Source: Ectobius pallidus (taxonomy: Eukaryota > Arthropoda > Insecta > Blattodea > Ectobiidae). Taken from it: a stretch of 64,000 bases of DNA. The stretch covers positions 119,570,043 to 119,634,042 of the forward strand of contig CAXKWD010000004.1 in NCBI GenBank assembly GCA_964059195.1, read 5' to 3'. The position numbers were made by a program, and so were the translations under genes. Numbering within the stretch: the stretch's first letter is position 1; each line of letters opens with the position of its first letter. The notes under the pieces were generated by a model. That model did not search any database, had not been told where the DNA came from, and was given only the letters and a program-made list of their open reading frames with translations. This document shows positions 55,367 to 64,000 of the stretch, piece after piece.

Positions 55367-56324
55367 GTGTTAAATAAAGATAAAAGAACGAACCGTAAGT
55401 GGTGTGAAGGAGTGATGAATTCGATGAATGCTATAAAAGAGATTTTAGTGATATTCAAGGACTCTTTAATGGATATGTCAGCACAAGCTAATGAACGTAA
55501 GTCTACACCTCCAAATGTATCTTACAGTCAGATTGAGAAGTCTAATCCTAAAAAGACCAAAACTGTTGTAATAGTATCACCAAGAACACCGGATCTAGTA
55601 AAGGACTCAGAACAAACTCTTAAACTAATGAAAGAAAGTGAAAATAAAGTTCAAGTCGGCGTAAACAGTATCAAGAAGATAAGAAACAAAAGTGTTGTTG
55701 TAGAACTACGTAATGAGGCAGAATGTAAAAAATTCGTGGAGGATGTGGAAAGGAAGGGTAACTATTTAACTGCAAGGATGCCAGCTAAACGGAATCCAGA
55801 AATAATCATACATGGGATTGAGAAAGATATTGGAAAAGATGATTTAATTCAATGCATTGTTGACCAGAATCCTGAAATTAGACACTGCCTCCTAGAATCC
55901 CCTGACCAGATGGAAGTGCGTTTTATGAAAATATCAAAAGACAACACAACAGTTTGCTATCCTCAGAGTCACCTCTAGGATCTACCAAGCAGTGATACAA
56001 GGAGGAAAGCTATACATAGGTTATAGCCGTTGCCCGGTGAAAGACCACTTACCTATCACACGCTGCTTCTCTTGTTGCGGTTTTGGTCATCTGAGTAAGG
56101 ATTGTACATTTGGGAGACACTGCCAAATATGTGCAGAAGATCACTCGCTAACAGAATGTCCCAAGAATACAATCAAATGCGCAAATTGTGTCAGATTCAA
56201 CAACAGAATGAATAGTAAGCCTAATTTTATGCCATGTAATATTCAGCATGCAGCAACCGATACCAAATGCCCAGGTTACATCAAGATTGTTGAAATACTA
56301 ACTTCCCGCATTAATTATGGCTAG
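55367..56324 (+). pseudogene. LINE ORF1 (gag-like, CCHC knuckles), frameshifted
   Basis: The first frame (203 codons) has a basic N-terminus and an RRM-like region with VVELRNEAECKKFVEDV. The frame breaks near 55975 and continues from about 55992 with three Cys/His knuckles: CFSCCGFGHLSKDC (about 56060), CQICAEDHSLTEC and CANCVRF. Gag-like knuckles of this type bind element RNA. The 3' end overlaps the start of ORF2 by eight bases (ATGGCTAG). One frameshift makes it non-functional as read. Confidence 0.8.
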
Positions 56325-59300
56325 TTTAACTATCTTTAATCAAAATGTGCACAAGTCAATAGTTCCAACGAACGAGCTAATAAACGGATTTTTATGCTCC
56401 AATTACTAACGCTGACATAAAAATTATATGTGTCTAAGAACCTAACATTACACAAAATCGCGTAGCAGGATTTGGACTTAACTGCAAGACCTATGTCAGT
56501 GATCAAATTGGAAATAACGAGCGAATCAGAGCAGCCACTATCACAAGATTTCTGAATGTTCTCTTGTTAGCTCAATATTGCACAGCGGACAGGGTTCTGA
56601 TTTGTGTTGATTGGGGAGGCTTTGAAGTCTATATATGTAACTTATACTGTGCACCTGGAAACGACCTAAACAATCTGGAAAATGAACTTAATGTCCTACA
56701 AATGATCTGTGAAGAATTAAGAGGCAAACTTTTTCTTCTCACAGGGGATATAAATTCAAAACATAGTGCTTGGGGAAGTCCCATAGAAGATGCTAGAGGA
56801 AAGTTGTTTTATGATTTTTTCTGCACCAATAACCTCTTTATATTAAATGACGGGGTTACTCCAACCTTCAAATGAGGTAGTTCCAATAGCTTCCTCGATG
56901 TGAGCGCTTGCAGCTCTTCTTTATGTATCCGAATGGAGGATTGATGAAACTCCAACACTCTCAGATCATGAATTAATAGTGATTACCCTATTTAATAATA
57001 CCATTAATATTAATACATCGGCCAGTTCTTATCTAACGCGAAAATACAGAACCAAGAACATTAAATGGTCACATTTTGAGAAATCAATTTCACGAGAGAT
57101 GAACAAATATTCCGAAATCTCAGAAATTTCTGGGGCCCACGAGTTAAATGAAGTAACTTCTCAGATTGTGAATAGCATTATTAAAGTATGTGATAAGCAT
57201 TTACCAAAACTGTCTCAGAAACCAGTTAAGAATTATTGGTGGAACAATGAACTGAATTTGTTGCAAAAAAGGGTTCTAGCTTCACGTAGAAGACTCAATA
57301 GATGTAACTGTGATGCTCTTCTTCAGCAGTATGACGTTGTTTATAGAAAACTTTTAAGAGAATATAAAATCAAAATTCGTGAAGCAAAATTTAATTGCTG
57401 GAAAGAACTTTGTACACTCCAAACAAAGAGAAACCCCTGGGATGTTGTCTATAAAATATGCTGTAAGCCCCAAAATTATAATAAGGTGCTTACTACAATA
57501 AAAACCGAACATGGATATACAACAACAGCTTTGGAAACTGCTACTGTCTTTACACGAAACTTTTTCCCAGATGATATTACAGATAATGAGTACCAAAAAA
57601 TAATAAGACATGACTCCATTTTCCCTCCACATTATAACAATGATGAAAAGTTTTCAATGAAGGAGATTGAGAGCGTGATCATGAATCAAGATGACAATAA
57701 GGCGCCTGGTTTGGATGGTATTTCGGCCAGGATAGTTAAGAATATTTTTAAAAGTTCACCATTTCTACTGTTTAACTTATATAATAAATGCTTGGAACTA
57801 GGAATCTTCCCCGCTGTTTGGAAAACCGCAATTGTTAAAATTATACCCAAACCACATAGCAAAGAGAAATTTCACGTTAAAGCTTTTCGACCAATCTCTC
57901 TTTTACCTGTTATGGGAAAGATCTTAGAAAAACTCTTGAATGATAGACTCAGATACCACCTGTATAAAAACAACTTACTAAACAATAACCAATTTGGCTT
58001 TACCCCAGGGAAATCAACAGAAGATGCTGTACTAGCGGTTACAAAATGGGCACAAAATGTTTTTGACAGTAACAGAATAGGAATAATAGTTTCTTTAGAC
58101 ATCACCGGGGCCTTTGATAATGCGTGGTGGCCAAAAATTTTGCATCAGTTAAAAAGGAAGAAGTGTCCTCGTAATTTATACATTCTAACACAGAGCTATT
58201 TTAGTGGACGAAAGATTCAACTACAAATTAACAATGCCACTGTCACGAAGAATATCACCAAGGGTTGTCCACAAGGTTCCGTCTGCAGTCCAACCTTTCT
58301 GGAATATTCTGTATGACAATATGCTTGAAGAAACACTTCCTGAAGGATGTCAGCTATTTGCTTATGCTGATGATGCTTTACTAATGTGTACAGCAAAAAC
58401 AACACAAATATTGACCTCAATCACTAATTCCGCATTAGATTTACTATACAAATGGGGATGTAAAAATAAACTCCAGTTTAATCCACAAAAGACAACAGCT
58501 ATGATGATCACGAAGAGGCGCCAACTTGCTTCACCTATCATAAAAATGAATCAAGAGTACATTCAAGTACAAGACCAGATCACATATCTAGGCGTTATCC
58601 TTGATAAAAAACTCACTTTTAGACAACATTTTCAATTCATAATGGCAAAATCTAATACCTTACTGAATCGACTAGCCTTTGCTTCTCGACCTACATGGGG
58701 ATTAAGTTCTAGTGTTTTGAAGATCATCTACAGAGGAGTAATTGAACCTTCAGTATTATATTGTGCTTCTGTCTTTAGAAACTATTTTACAAAACGTTGG
58801 GTTCAAAACATTTTGGCACGAATACAGCGAGGCTTTGTTCTGCGAATTACCAAGGCATACAGAACCACATCAACTGAAGCAGCTTTGGTTATCGCAGGCA
58901 TTGAACCTTTATATTTAACTGGTATAGCCAAGGCAGAACTAACACTACTCCGGAAGGGATATACATCCAACTCTGCAGCTACAAATTGAGAAACCAGCAA
59001 ATTTTACAACAACTGGACACCCATCTGCAGTCCCCGACTTTGTAAATTTCGACAGTTGTTTTAGACATCATGAGCTCCAAATCTTCACTGACGGATCTAA
59101 AATATCTAAAGAAGGAAAACCGGATCAAGTTGGATGTGTCTTCATATGCTTCCTAAATGGCCAGGAAATCCACTCACAGATGAATCGACTTTCACCAGAA
59201 TGCTCAATAGTACAAACCGAATTATTCGCAATTAAAGAGGCTATAATTTGGGCCAAACTTTATGATTCTAGCTGCTGTTTATATAGTGATTCCCAGACGG

Positions 59301-59921
59301 CACTGAAGTGTATAAACAATAGAAATAATCTAAATCCGATGGCAGTGGAAATTAGGAATGTTTTACTATCATACACACGACATATTTGCTTAACATGGGT
59401 GAGAGGCCATCATGGAGTTGCCGGTAACGAGAGAGCCGATGCTGCTGCCAAATCAGCCGCAGTTTCGAGTCTATAGCTACTCTCTTTGTCCTTACTCTTA
59501 TGCACGAAGAAAGATGTGGGATCTCATTAAGACTAGGTGGAACAATCAGTGGCTATCTAGTGTTAAAGGAACAGTTACAAAAGAATTATTTTTTCCAAAT
59601 ATTGAATCCCGACTTCAAAGCAAAATTGAACCTGAATTTGTATTAACACAATTCTTGTCAGGTCATGGAATTTTTGGCTCTTACTTTGAAAGGTTTAATA
59701 TTATAAGGGAGAATGGTTATTTATGTATTTGTAAAGAAAACCAGACCGTAGAACATCTACTTTTTGATTGCCCACTCTTTGAAAGGAAAAGATTTTCTTT
59801 AACAGGACACTTAAACTATTGTGGTGTTAATTATGATAAACCACTCTTAAAAATTTTTAGCAAGGATTGTTGTAGAGAATTTCACTATTTCATATGTTTT
59901 ATATTTAAGAGTTTACGATAA
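56317..59921 (+). pseudogene. LINE ORF2: endonuclease, RT and RNase H, broken
   Basis: From the ATG at 56317 the frame begins MASLTIFNQNVHKS, an APE-type endonuclease start, then meets stops. Endonuclease blocks continue at 56564-56875 (NLYCAPGNDL, LLTGDINSKHSAWGS). RT lies at 56979-58316: DDNKAPGLDGIS, KAFRPISLLPVMGKILEKLL, QFGFTPGKSTEDAV, SLDITGAFDNAWWP and GCPQGSVCSP. A frameshift near 58290 leads to AYADDALLMC. RNase H is at about 59075-59470 (YSDSQTALKC, LTWVRGHHGVAGNERADAAA). The knuckle C-x-x-x-x-x-x-x-HLLFDCPLF is near 59750. At least four breaks mean no active protein. Confidence 0.85.
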
Positions 59922-60223
59922 TTTTATTTAAACTTTAGCAAAACAGGCTACTCTAGTATACAAGATAACAGGTGTATTATAAATTGTAATTGACATAAAA
60001 CTATAGCCCTAATGTACCTTATGGTGAAATAGGGCTAAATGAAATTGTATATTAAATAAATAAATAAACTACACACGTTATATTTTCTGGTAATTGGCAA
60101 CCCTTCAGAAACAACGTCAATTTCAACTCACCGCCTTCTGCAATAGTCAGTCTCTTATACTGCATGCGATATTAGCTCCCCTCACCCCCGCATTTTTTCG
60201 GCTCAAGATAAAGTGTGAGCATA

Positions 60224-61606
60224 ATAATATGGTGATTAGAAAATGGGGAAACAAACATCAGCATCATGAAGGAATTGGGTGCATCAGACTCAAGTACTCA
60301 ACTATTTCTATAATGTAGAAGGACAGAGAGAAAATAAAGTATCTTTTCAAACATAATCCTCTAAAAATAAATGTATCCATCAATGAACTTATTCTACAAG
60401 TGATAGCTGTTCCGTTATGTTTTAGTTCGTAGTAGGTCATGCTTCTGTAATTCGTTTTTAGCAGGCCTTGCTTGCTATCTTGTTTTTTATTTATAATTGA
60501 ACAAATGAATTTCAAATATTTTTTATTTATGGGTATTGTAATATCAAAATTATATTCTTTTTGTGTCTTGCATCCAATCAGAGACTGGATATTTTATCAT
60601 ATTGTTTTGATAGCCAATAAGGCTTTACTTTAGCTTCATTCTTTTTCTTCATCAATTCAAGTCAACTGTGTCTCATTAAGACATTAGTTCTTCTAGGCCT
60701 TAAATGCCTATTCTTCTTCATAATCAATTCAACTACTACTCATAAAGACATGAGTTTTCTTCTTGGCTTATCAATGCCTATCTTTACCTATCAGATAGAT
60801 CTGGTGGTTCACTTTCAATAGCTGAAGCAATCAGCTCTTCGATTCACTACAAGGTTTCATATGCCTTATTGATTCTGAAGACTACTAACGATCTAAATAC
60901 TATTATCACCCATTGTGTGATTCATCGAGTCTTCTTCCTTTTGGTGTTGGCGTCGCAAGATCTCAAGCTAACATCTTTAACAACTATCAAAAGGTGGTAT
61001 TTAATTAATTCAAAGGTACGTCATTTACTACTTAATTTATTTGAAGAACAATTTGGACGTAAGTTCATCATTGAACTAATATACGTGTGGTTTTGATCGA
61101 ACTGATTAAGCCATCTCAAAGATATTTATGACCTTTAACTAAGGAATTTGTATTAAACATTGTGATATCTACAATTTCATCAGTGTTTATGAATAATAAT
61201 ATTACATACGTCCAAGGAATCCAGAATTTATAAACTGAGCATGATTTATGTATTGTTGTTTGTGACAATAAATTGTTACATACCAGAGAAATCTATCTAA
61301 AATGTATTGGGCAAGTTTGGCTTATCTATTTATAGTTTAAGTCTCTATCTCAAGAAGTGCTACGTCCTATGAATCTTGTGTACAGTCCGCTTGCTCTCAG
61401 CTTGCCCGTACAATAGCCAATGAATTTGCTCGTCGGTTGGGCAATCCAACTTCAATAAAATTGTTCTTCCTCTTGGATAAAATGATGTGTAAGGTATGGT
61501 GTGAAAAGAGAAACAGGAGAAAGTGTAGGCTTTCATAATTTACAGTTTTGCGTTGACTGTAGGAGAGTATAGGTATATACAGTTAATTATGTACAGAGTA
61601 TGCATG
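60224..61606 (+). other. Intron or downstream sequence
   Basis: Non-coding. An imperfect tandem duplication of about 70 bp is present at 60645-60790 (TCAATTCAA ... AAATGCCTATTCTTC pattern recurring). No RPTP exon was recognised. Confidence 0.4.
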
Positions 61607-61614
61607 GTAATAAG

Positions 61615-63128
61615 TAGGGTTCGGATGTTCATGACATATCATATTTTTATCCTGACCTCTAATCTTGCCGCAAACTGAAATTAAGCACGAATTGCACTTT
61701 TGTTATCCTAATTGGACTGTTTTTATTTTGCATATAAAGTCATATTTTGGACATTTTTATAGTTTAGGTCATATTTCGGTCATTTTTTAATTTAACGTCA
61801 TATTTAAGTCATAAATTCGGTAAAAGAGCACAATTGCACAGGTCATATTTTGGACATTTTTATAGTTTTGGTCATATTTCGGTCATTTTTTTAATTTAAC
61901 GTCATATTTCAGAAAATAAATTCGGTAAAAGACCACAATTGCACAGTGTACTGTAGGCACTAAATCGTAGAGTTAAAATTTTTTCTAGAAAGAGTTACTA
62001 ATATTTTGGTTTGACTGTAACTGGAATGTGAAGGGACAATAACAAGTGCAGGTAGTTGGAGTAGCCTATCTTCTTATCTTATCGGCTCAGGGGCTGAGCC
62101 CTTACGGGCTCGCGCACGTAGGCCTCATAGGCGGGCCCATTGTACACCCCCTAGGAAACGAATGATGTGCATGCCCTAAGGCCCCCCAGTCAACAGACTC
62201 CACCACAAGCCCCCACGGAGCTCCCCTACATCCAACAAGGACCAGGTACCACTCCACGTGTACCGTACCAAGGGTCCCTCGTACAAGAGCCCCATAGGCG
62301 CGGCACACCCTGACGTGCGCCACTAACCCAGGGTCCCTCTGAGAGCCCCAAAGGCACGGTACACCACCAGCAACTCCTGACCACAAGCAGCGGGGCAGGA
62401 CGGGGGAGGCCCGCAGCAGGAGCTGGCCCGAAAACCAGTGATGATAATGAGGGGGGAAAGGAAGTTGAAGTGGAGAGTGTTGGTGGAATGAATGAAGGGG
62501 GAAACGGGAGGATCCCCGAGAAAAACCCCCAAAGGTCACGGCTTTGTCCACCACAAATGACACGCCCGCCAGCCCCGAGATTTGAACTCGGGACCGCTAG
62601 CATTGGAGTAGCCTATAGTAGAGGCTAGACCTATGTAGACAGTCGGGATGCTTTGAGGATTAAGCCATTGTCTGGCACTTAAGGAGTGGTATGGTACTGA
62701 CTGAACGACTCTCGTCTGGCCTACTATGAAATTTATTTCATTAATTTAATGTTTATGCCCAATTAACAGGTAATTTAATTTTTAAATTAATGCAATTTTT
62801 CATGATTTATAGGGACACGCATGGACTACAAAATATTATATTGAAGTGGTGAAGCAATCCCACAGAAGCAAATGCTTTAAAGTTAGATGTCCATTGCAAG
62901 CAAAACTGTGAATAATATGTTAAATTCTTAAAAACACGATCCTGATTGCATTCATGCGATGTAGTAATTTAGTTTCATTAAACGTTTAAAAGTGGAACAT
63001 TTATTATTAGAAAATACTTTCTTTTATTAGGTCATATTTACGATTTTTTGGGTCATATTTAGTCATTTTTAAGGGCATATTTAAGGTCATATTTACCAGT
63101 TTTTTAGGTCATAAACATCCGAACCCTA
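61615..63128. mobile_element. hAT element with 8-bp TSD, carrying a SINE
   Basis: A 1514-bp unit starts TAGGGTTCGGATG and ends CATCCGAACCCTA. It is flanked by the 8-bp direct repeat GTAATAAG (61607-61614 and 63129-63136). Subterminal regions carry many copies of GGTCATATTT and variants (61745-61920 and 63030-63110), a layout typical of hAT transposase binding regions. The centre is occupied by a 533-bp SINE insertion. No transposase remains. Confidence 0.92.
62070..62602 (-). mobile_element. GC-rich tRNA-related SINE, 5'-truncated
   Basis: The 533-bp insert is flanked by the 14-bp direct repeat TTGGAGTAGCCTAT (62056-62069 and 62603-62616). On the minus strand it begins inside a tRNA-like unit with a B box of the type AGTTCAAATCT near 62585, then a GC-rich body, and ends in a GATAAGATAAG tail. 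The A box is missing, so the copy is truncated at its 5' end. Long minus-strand frames here (62102-62603) are side effects of high GC content. Confidence 0.8.
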
Positions 63129-63180
63129 GTAATAAGTTTCTGTAATACGTTAACTGGAAGGAGAATATTTCATTCATGAC

Positions 63181-63388
63181 TGTTATAGCACATACAACAA
63201 GTGTCGAGTGTTTGGCCCTCCACCGAATGGAAAAAGATTAAATATACTTAAAAAAGAACACAGTTTATTTCCCTTATAACAAAACTCATGCCATATTTGT
63301 TCTTGAATTCTCAACAGTAACCAAGGCCTCCTAGATATACTGACTACAGCATCTGGAAACAAAAACATCTCACCCAGTATTCCCAACA
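63181..63388 (-). repeat. LTR of a BEL/Pao element
   Basis: Reading on the minus strand, the 208-bp unit begins TGTTGGGAATAC and ends GCTATAACA (TG...CA). It is preceded by a purine-rich GGTGGGAGAA that can serve as polypurine tract, and contains AATAAA near 63260. It follows the pol stop by about 100 bp, as a 3' LTR should. The matching 5' LTR lies outside the window. Confidence 0.75.
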
Positions 63389-63487
63389 TTCTCCCACCAA
63401 GTTAACGGATAAATAGGAGTTAACTTAACCTAGTTATGGGAACACAAATTCTGCTCATTGGAACTAATTAACATAAAAAAATTCAAC

Positions 63488-64000
63488 TTAGTCCAAATAT
63501 CTTTTTGGAACATTAATAATTCTTCCACATAGAGTTCTTTTTACTTCTTCTTCATCATTTACATTATCACAAGACACATCACTATCCTCTTTCACAGTCT
63601 GCTCTCTCCGTTCACAGTCTGGAATAAAAGACTTAATCTCTGATGATGGTCCACTAACTTTCGCTTCTAGAAGGGGGTAAAGTCTTTGAACTGGATGCAG
63701 AGCTTCTCCAGATGCAGTCTTCAAGCGAACAAGGCGGATGACTCCATCCTTTCCAGGCATAGTTTCTATCACCTTTCCTAAAGGCCAGTCCAGTCTCTTT
63801 GAATTGTCATTGCCAATTAAGACGACATCACCAACTTGAATACTTCCAAATTGTTTGGCATGCATCTGCTGTTGAAGTTGACCCAAATATTCACTGCGGA
63901 ATCTTTTTCTCAGATTCTCTCTGAGCTTTAATCTGTACTTCAATCTCTTGTTTAAGCTAGAGGATTCAATGATATCAATCTCAGGCACAGACACTTCGTG
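63488..64000 (-). CDS. BEL/Pao pol C-terminus, cut by window end
   Basis: The minus-strand frame is open to the window edge and ends at 63488. It contains LRKRFRSEYLGQLQ, then VGDVVLIGND and RLDWPLGKVIETMPGKDGVI, followed by RLVRLKTASGE and QRLYPLLE. This is the conserved domain at the end of BEL/Pao retrotransposon polyproteins, just after the integrase (DUF5641-type). The tail is acidic, ending RIINVPKRYLD. The remaining gag-pol lies beyond the window. The first Met in view is internal, not the start. Confidence 0.85.
   Translation of the reverse strand, partial: HEVSVPEIDIIESSSLNKRLKYRLKLRENLRKRFRSEYLGQLQQQMHAKQFGSIQVGDVVLIGNDNSKRLDWPLGKVIETMPGKDGVIRLVRLKTASGEALHPVQRLYPLLEAKVSGPSSEIKSFIPDCERREQTVKEDSDVSCDNVNDEEEVKRTLCGRIINVPKRYLD

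Larger units (their letters stand above)
55340..60062 (+). mobile_element. R1-like LINE with RNase H, degenerate
   Basis: The element of about 4.7 kb contains a gag-like ORF1, ORF2 with endonuclease, RT and RNase H, and a (TAAA)n tail at about 60050-60065. Junctions are exact relative to copy A of the TIR element. The coding frames are broken in several places. The RT wording (DITGAFDNAWWPKIL, AYADDALL) is R1-group; RNase H places it in the broader I/R1 assemblage. Confidence 0.82.
54624..60223. mobile_element. TIR element (copy B) split by a LINE
   Basis: This is the reverse-orientation relative of copy A at 15242-16133. Left part 54624-55338 and right part 60066-60223 together match copy A end to end, with the LINE at 55340-60062 inserted between the AGCATAA and ACTACACAC blocks that are adjacent in copy A. 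Inverted ends carry ACACTTTATCTTGAGC on both sides. A short minus/plus frame near 54858-54968 (MVDISDNEV) is of unknown significance. Confidence 0.85.

Noticed and set aside
62102..62603. Overlapping long minus-strand ORFs in a GC-rich block
   Set aside because: They fall inside a SINE bounded by a 14-bp target duplication; long frames arise from high GC, and the peptides are Pro/Gly-rich without domains.
1..64000. CRISPR array, bacterial operon or phage system
   Set aside because: No direct-repeat/spacer arrays, no ribosome-binding-site-linked operons; introns and eukaryotic transposons show this is animal nuclear DNA.

Overview
The window looks like nuclear DNA of an arthropod, most likely an insect with a large, repeat-rich genome (cockroach, termite or another polyneopteran is my guess; the sequence does not prove the order). 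It is AT-rich, has canonical GT-AG introns of many kilobases, insect-type non-LTR, Penelope, BEL/Pao, hAT and Tc1/mariner elements, and no bacterial gene organisation.

The only host gene I can support is one receptor-type protein tyrosine phosphatase (RPTP) on the plus strand. Nine exons are visible: 7303-7390, 10952-11028, 13354-13488, 13945-14085, 14608-14735, 19390-19525, 27173-27422, 38653-38867, 49055-49192 and 51663-51814 (ten if the first, whose donor is abnormal, is counted). All ten are phase-compatible. They encode an apparently active membrane-proximal phosphatase domain (D1: KNRY, WPDHG and HCSAGVGRTG motifs, the last split by an intron) and most of a degenerate second domain (D2). 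The wording of the D1 C-terminal part resembles insect Ptp69D. Extracellular and transmembrane exons and the end of D2 are not found here.

Almost everything else is mobile DNA lying in the introns. From left to right: a partial hAT-like element and tRNA-derived SINE pieces (1-2350); a Tc1/mariner derivative with very long inverted arms (3308-4218); an unclassified fold-back (4531-5221); a head-to-head Penelope insertion with a 15-bp target duplication (7422-9199); an inverted-repeat element (10075-10925); a TIR element and SINE (15242-16312); a hAT fossil (17586-19200); a CR1-group LINE with both ORFs open (21480-25912); an exactly 4000-bp insertion carrying an R2-clade LINE inside a SINE (28271-32270); a truncated LINE (35308-37044); a short Penelope-like hairpin and an intact-ended hAT element (38902-41034); a pogo-type fossil (43255-44115); an R4/Dong-type LINE with a 1126-codon ORF sitting in a TAA microsatellite (44713-48225); a mariner nested in a hAT fossil (49640-51195); an R1-like LINE with RNase H nested in a TIR element (54624-60223); a hAT element carrying a SINE (61615-63128); and the 3' end of a BEL/Pao element (63181-64000).

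The genes do not form a pathway. The story is one long signalling gene whose introns have repeatedly absorbed transposons, several still nearly intact and several arranged as long inverted repeats that would fold into hairpins in the nascent transcript.
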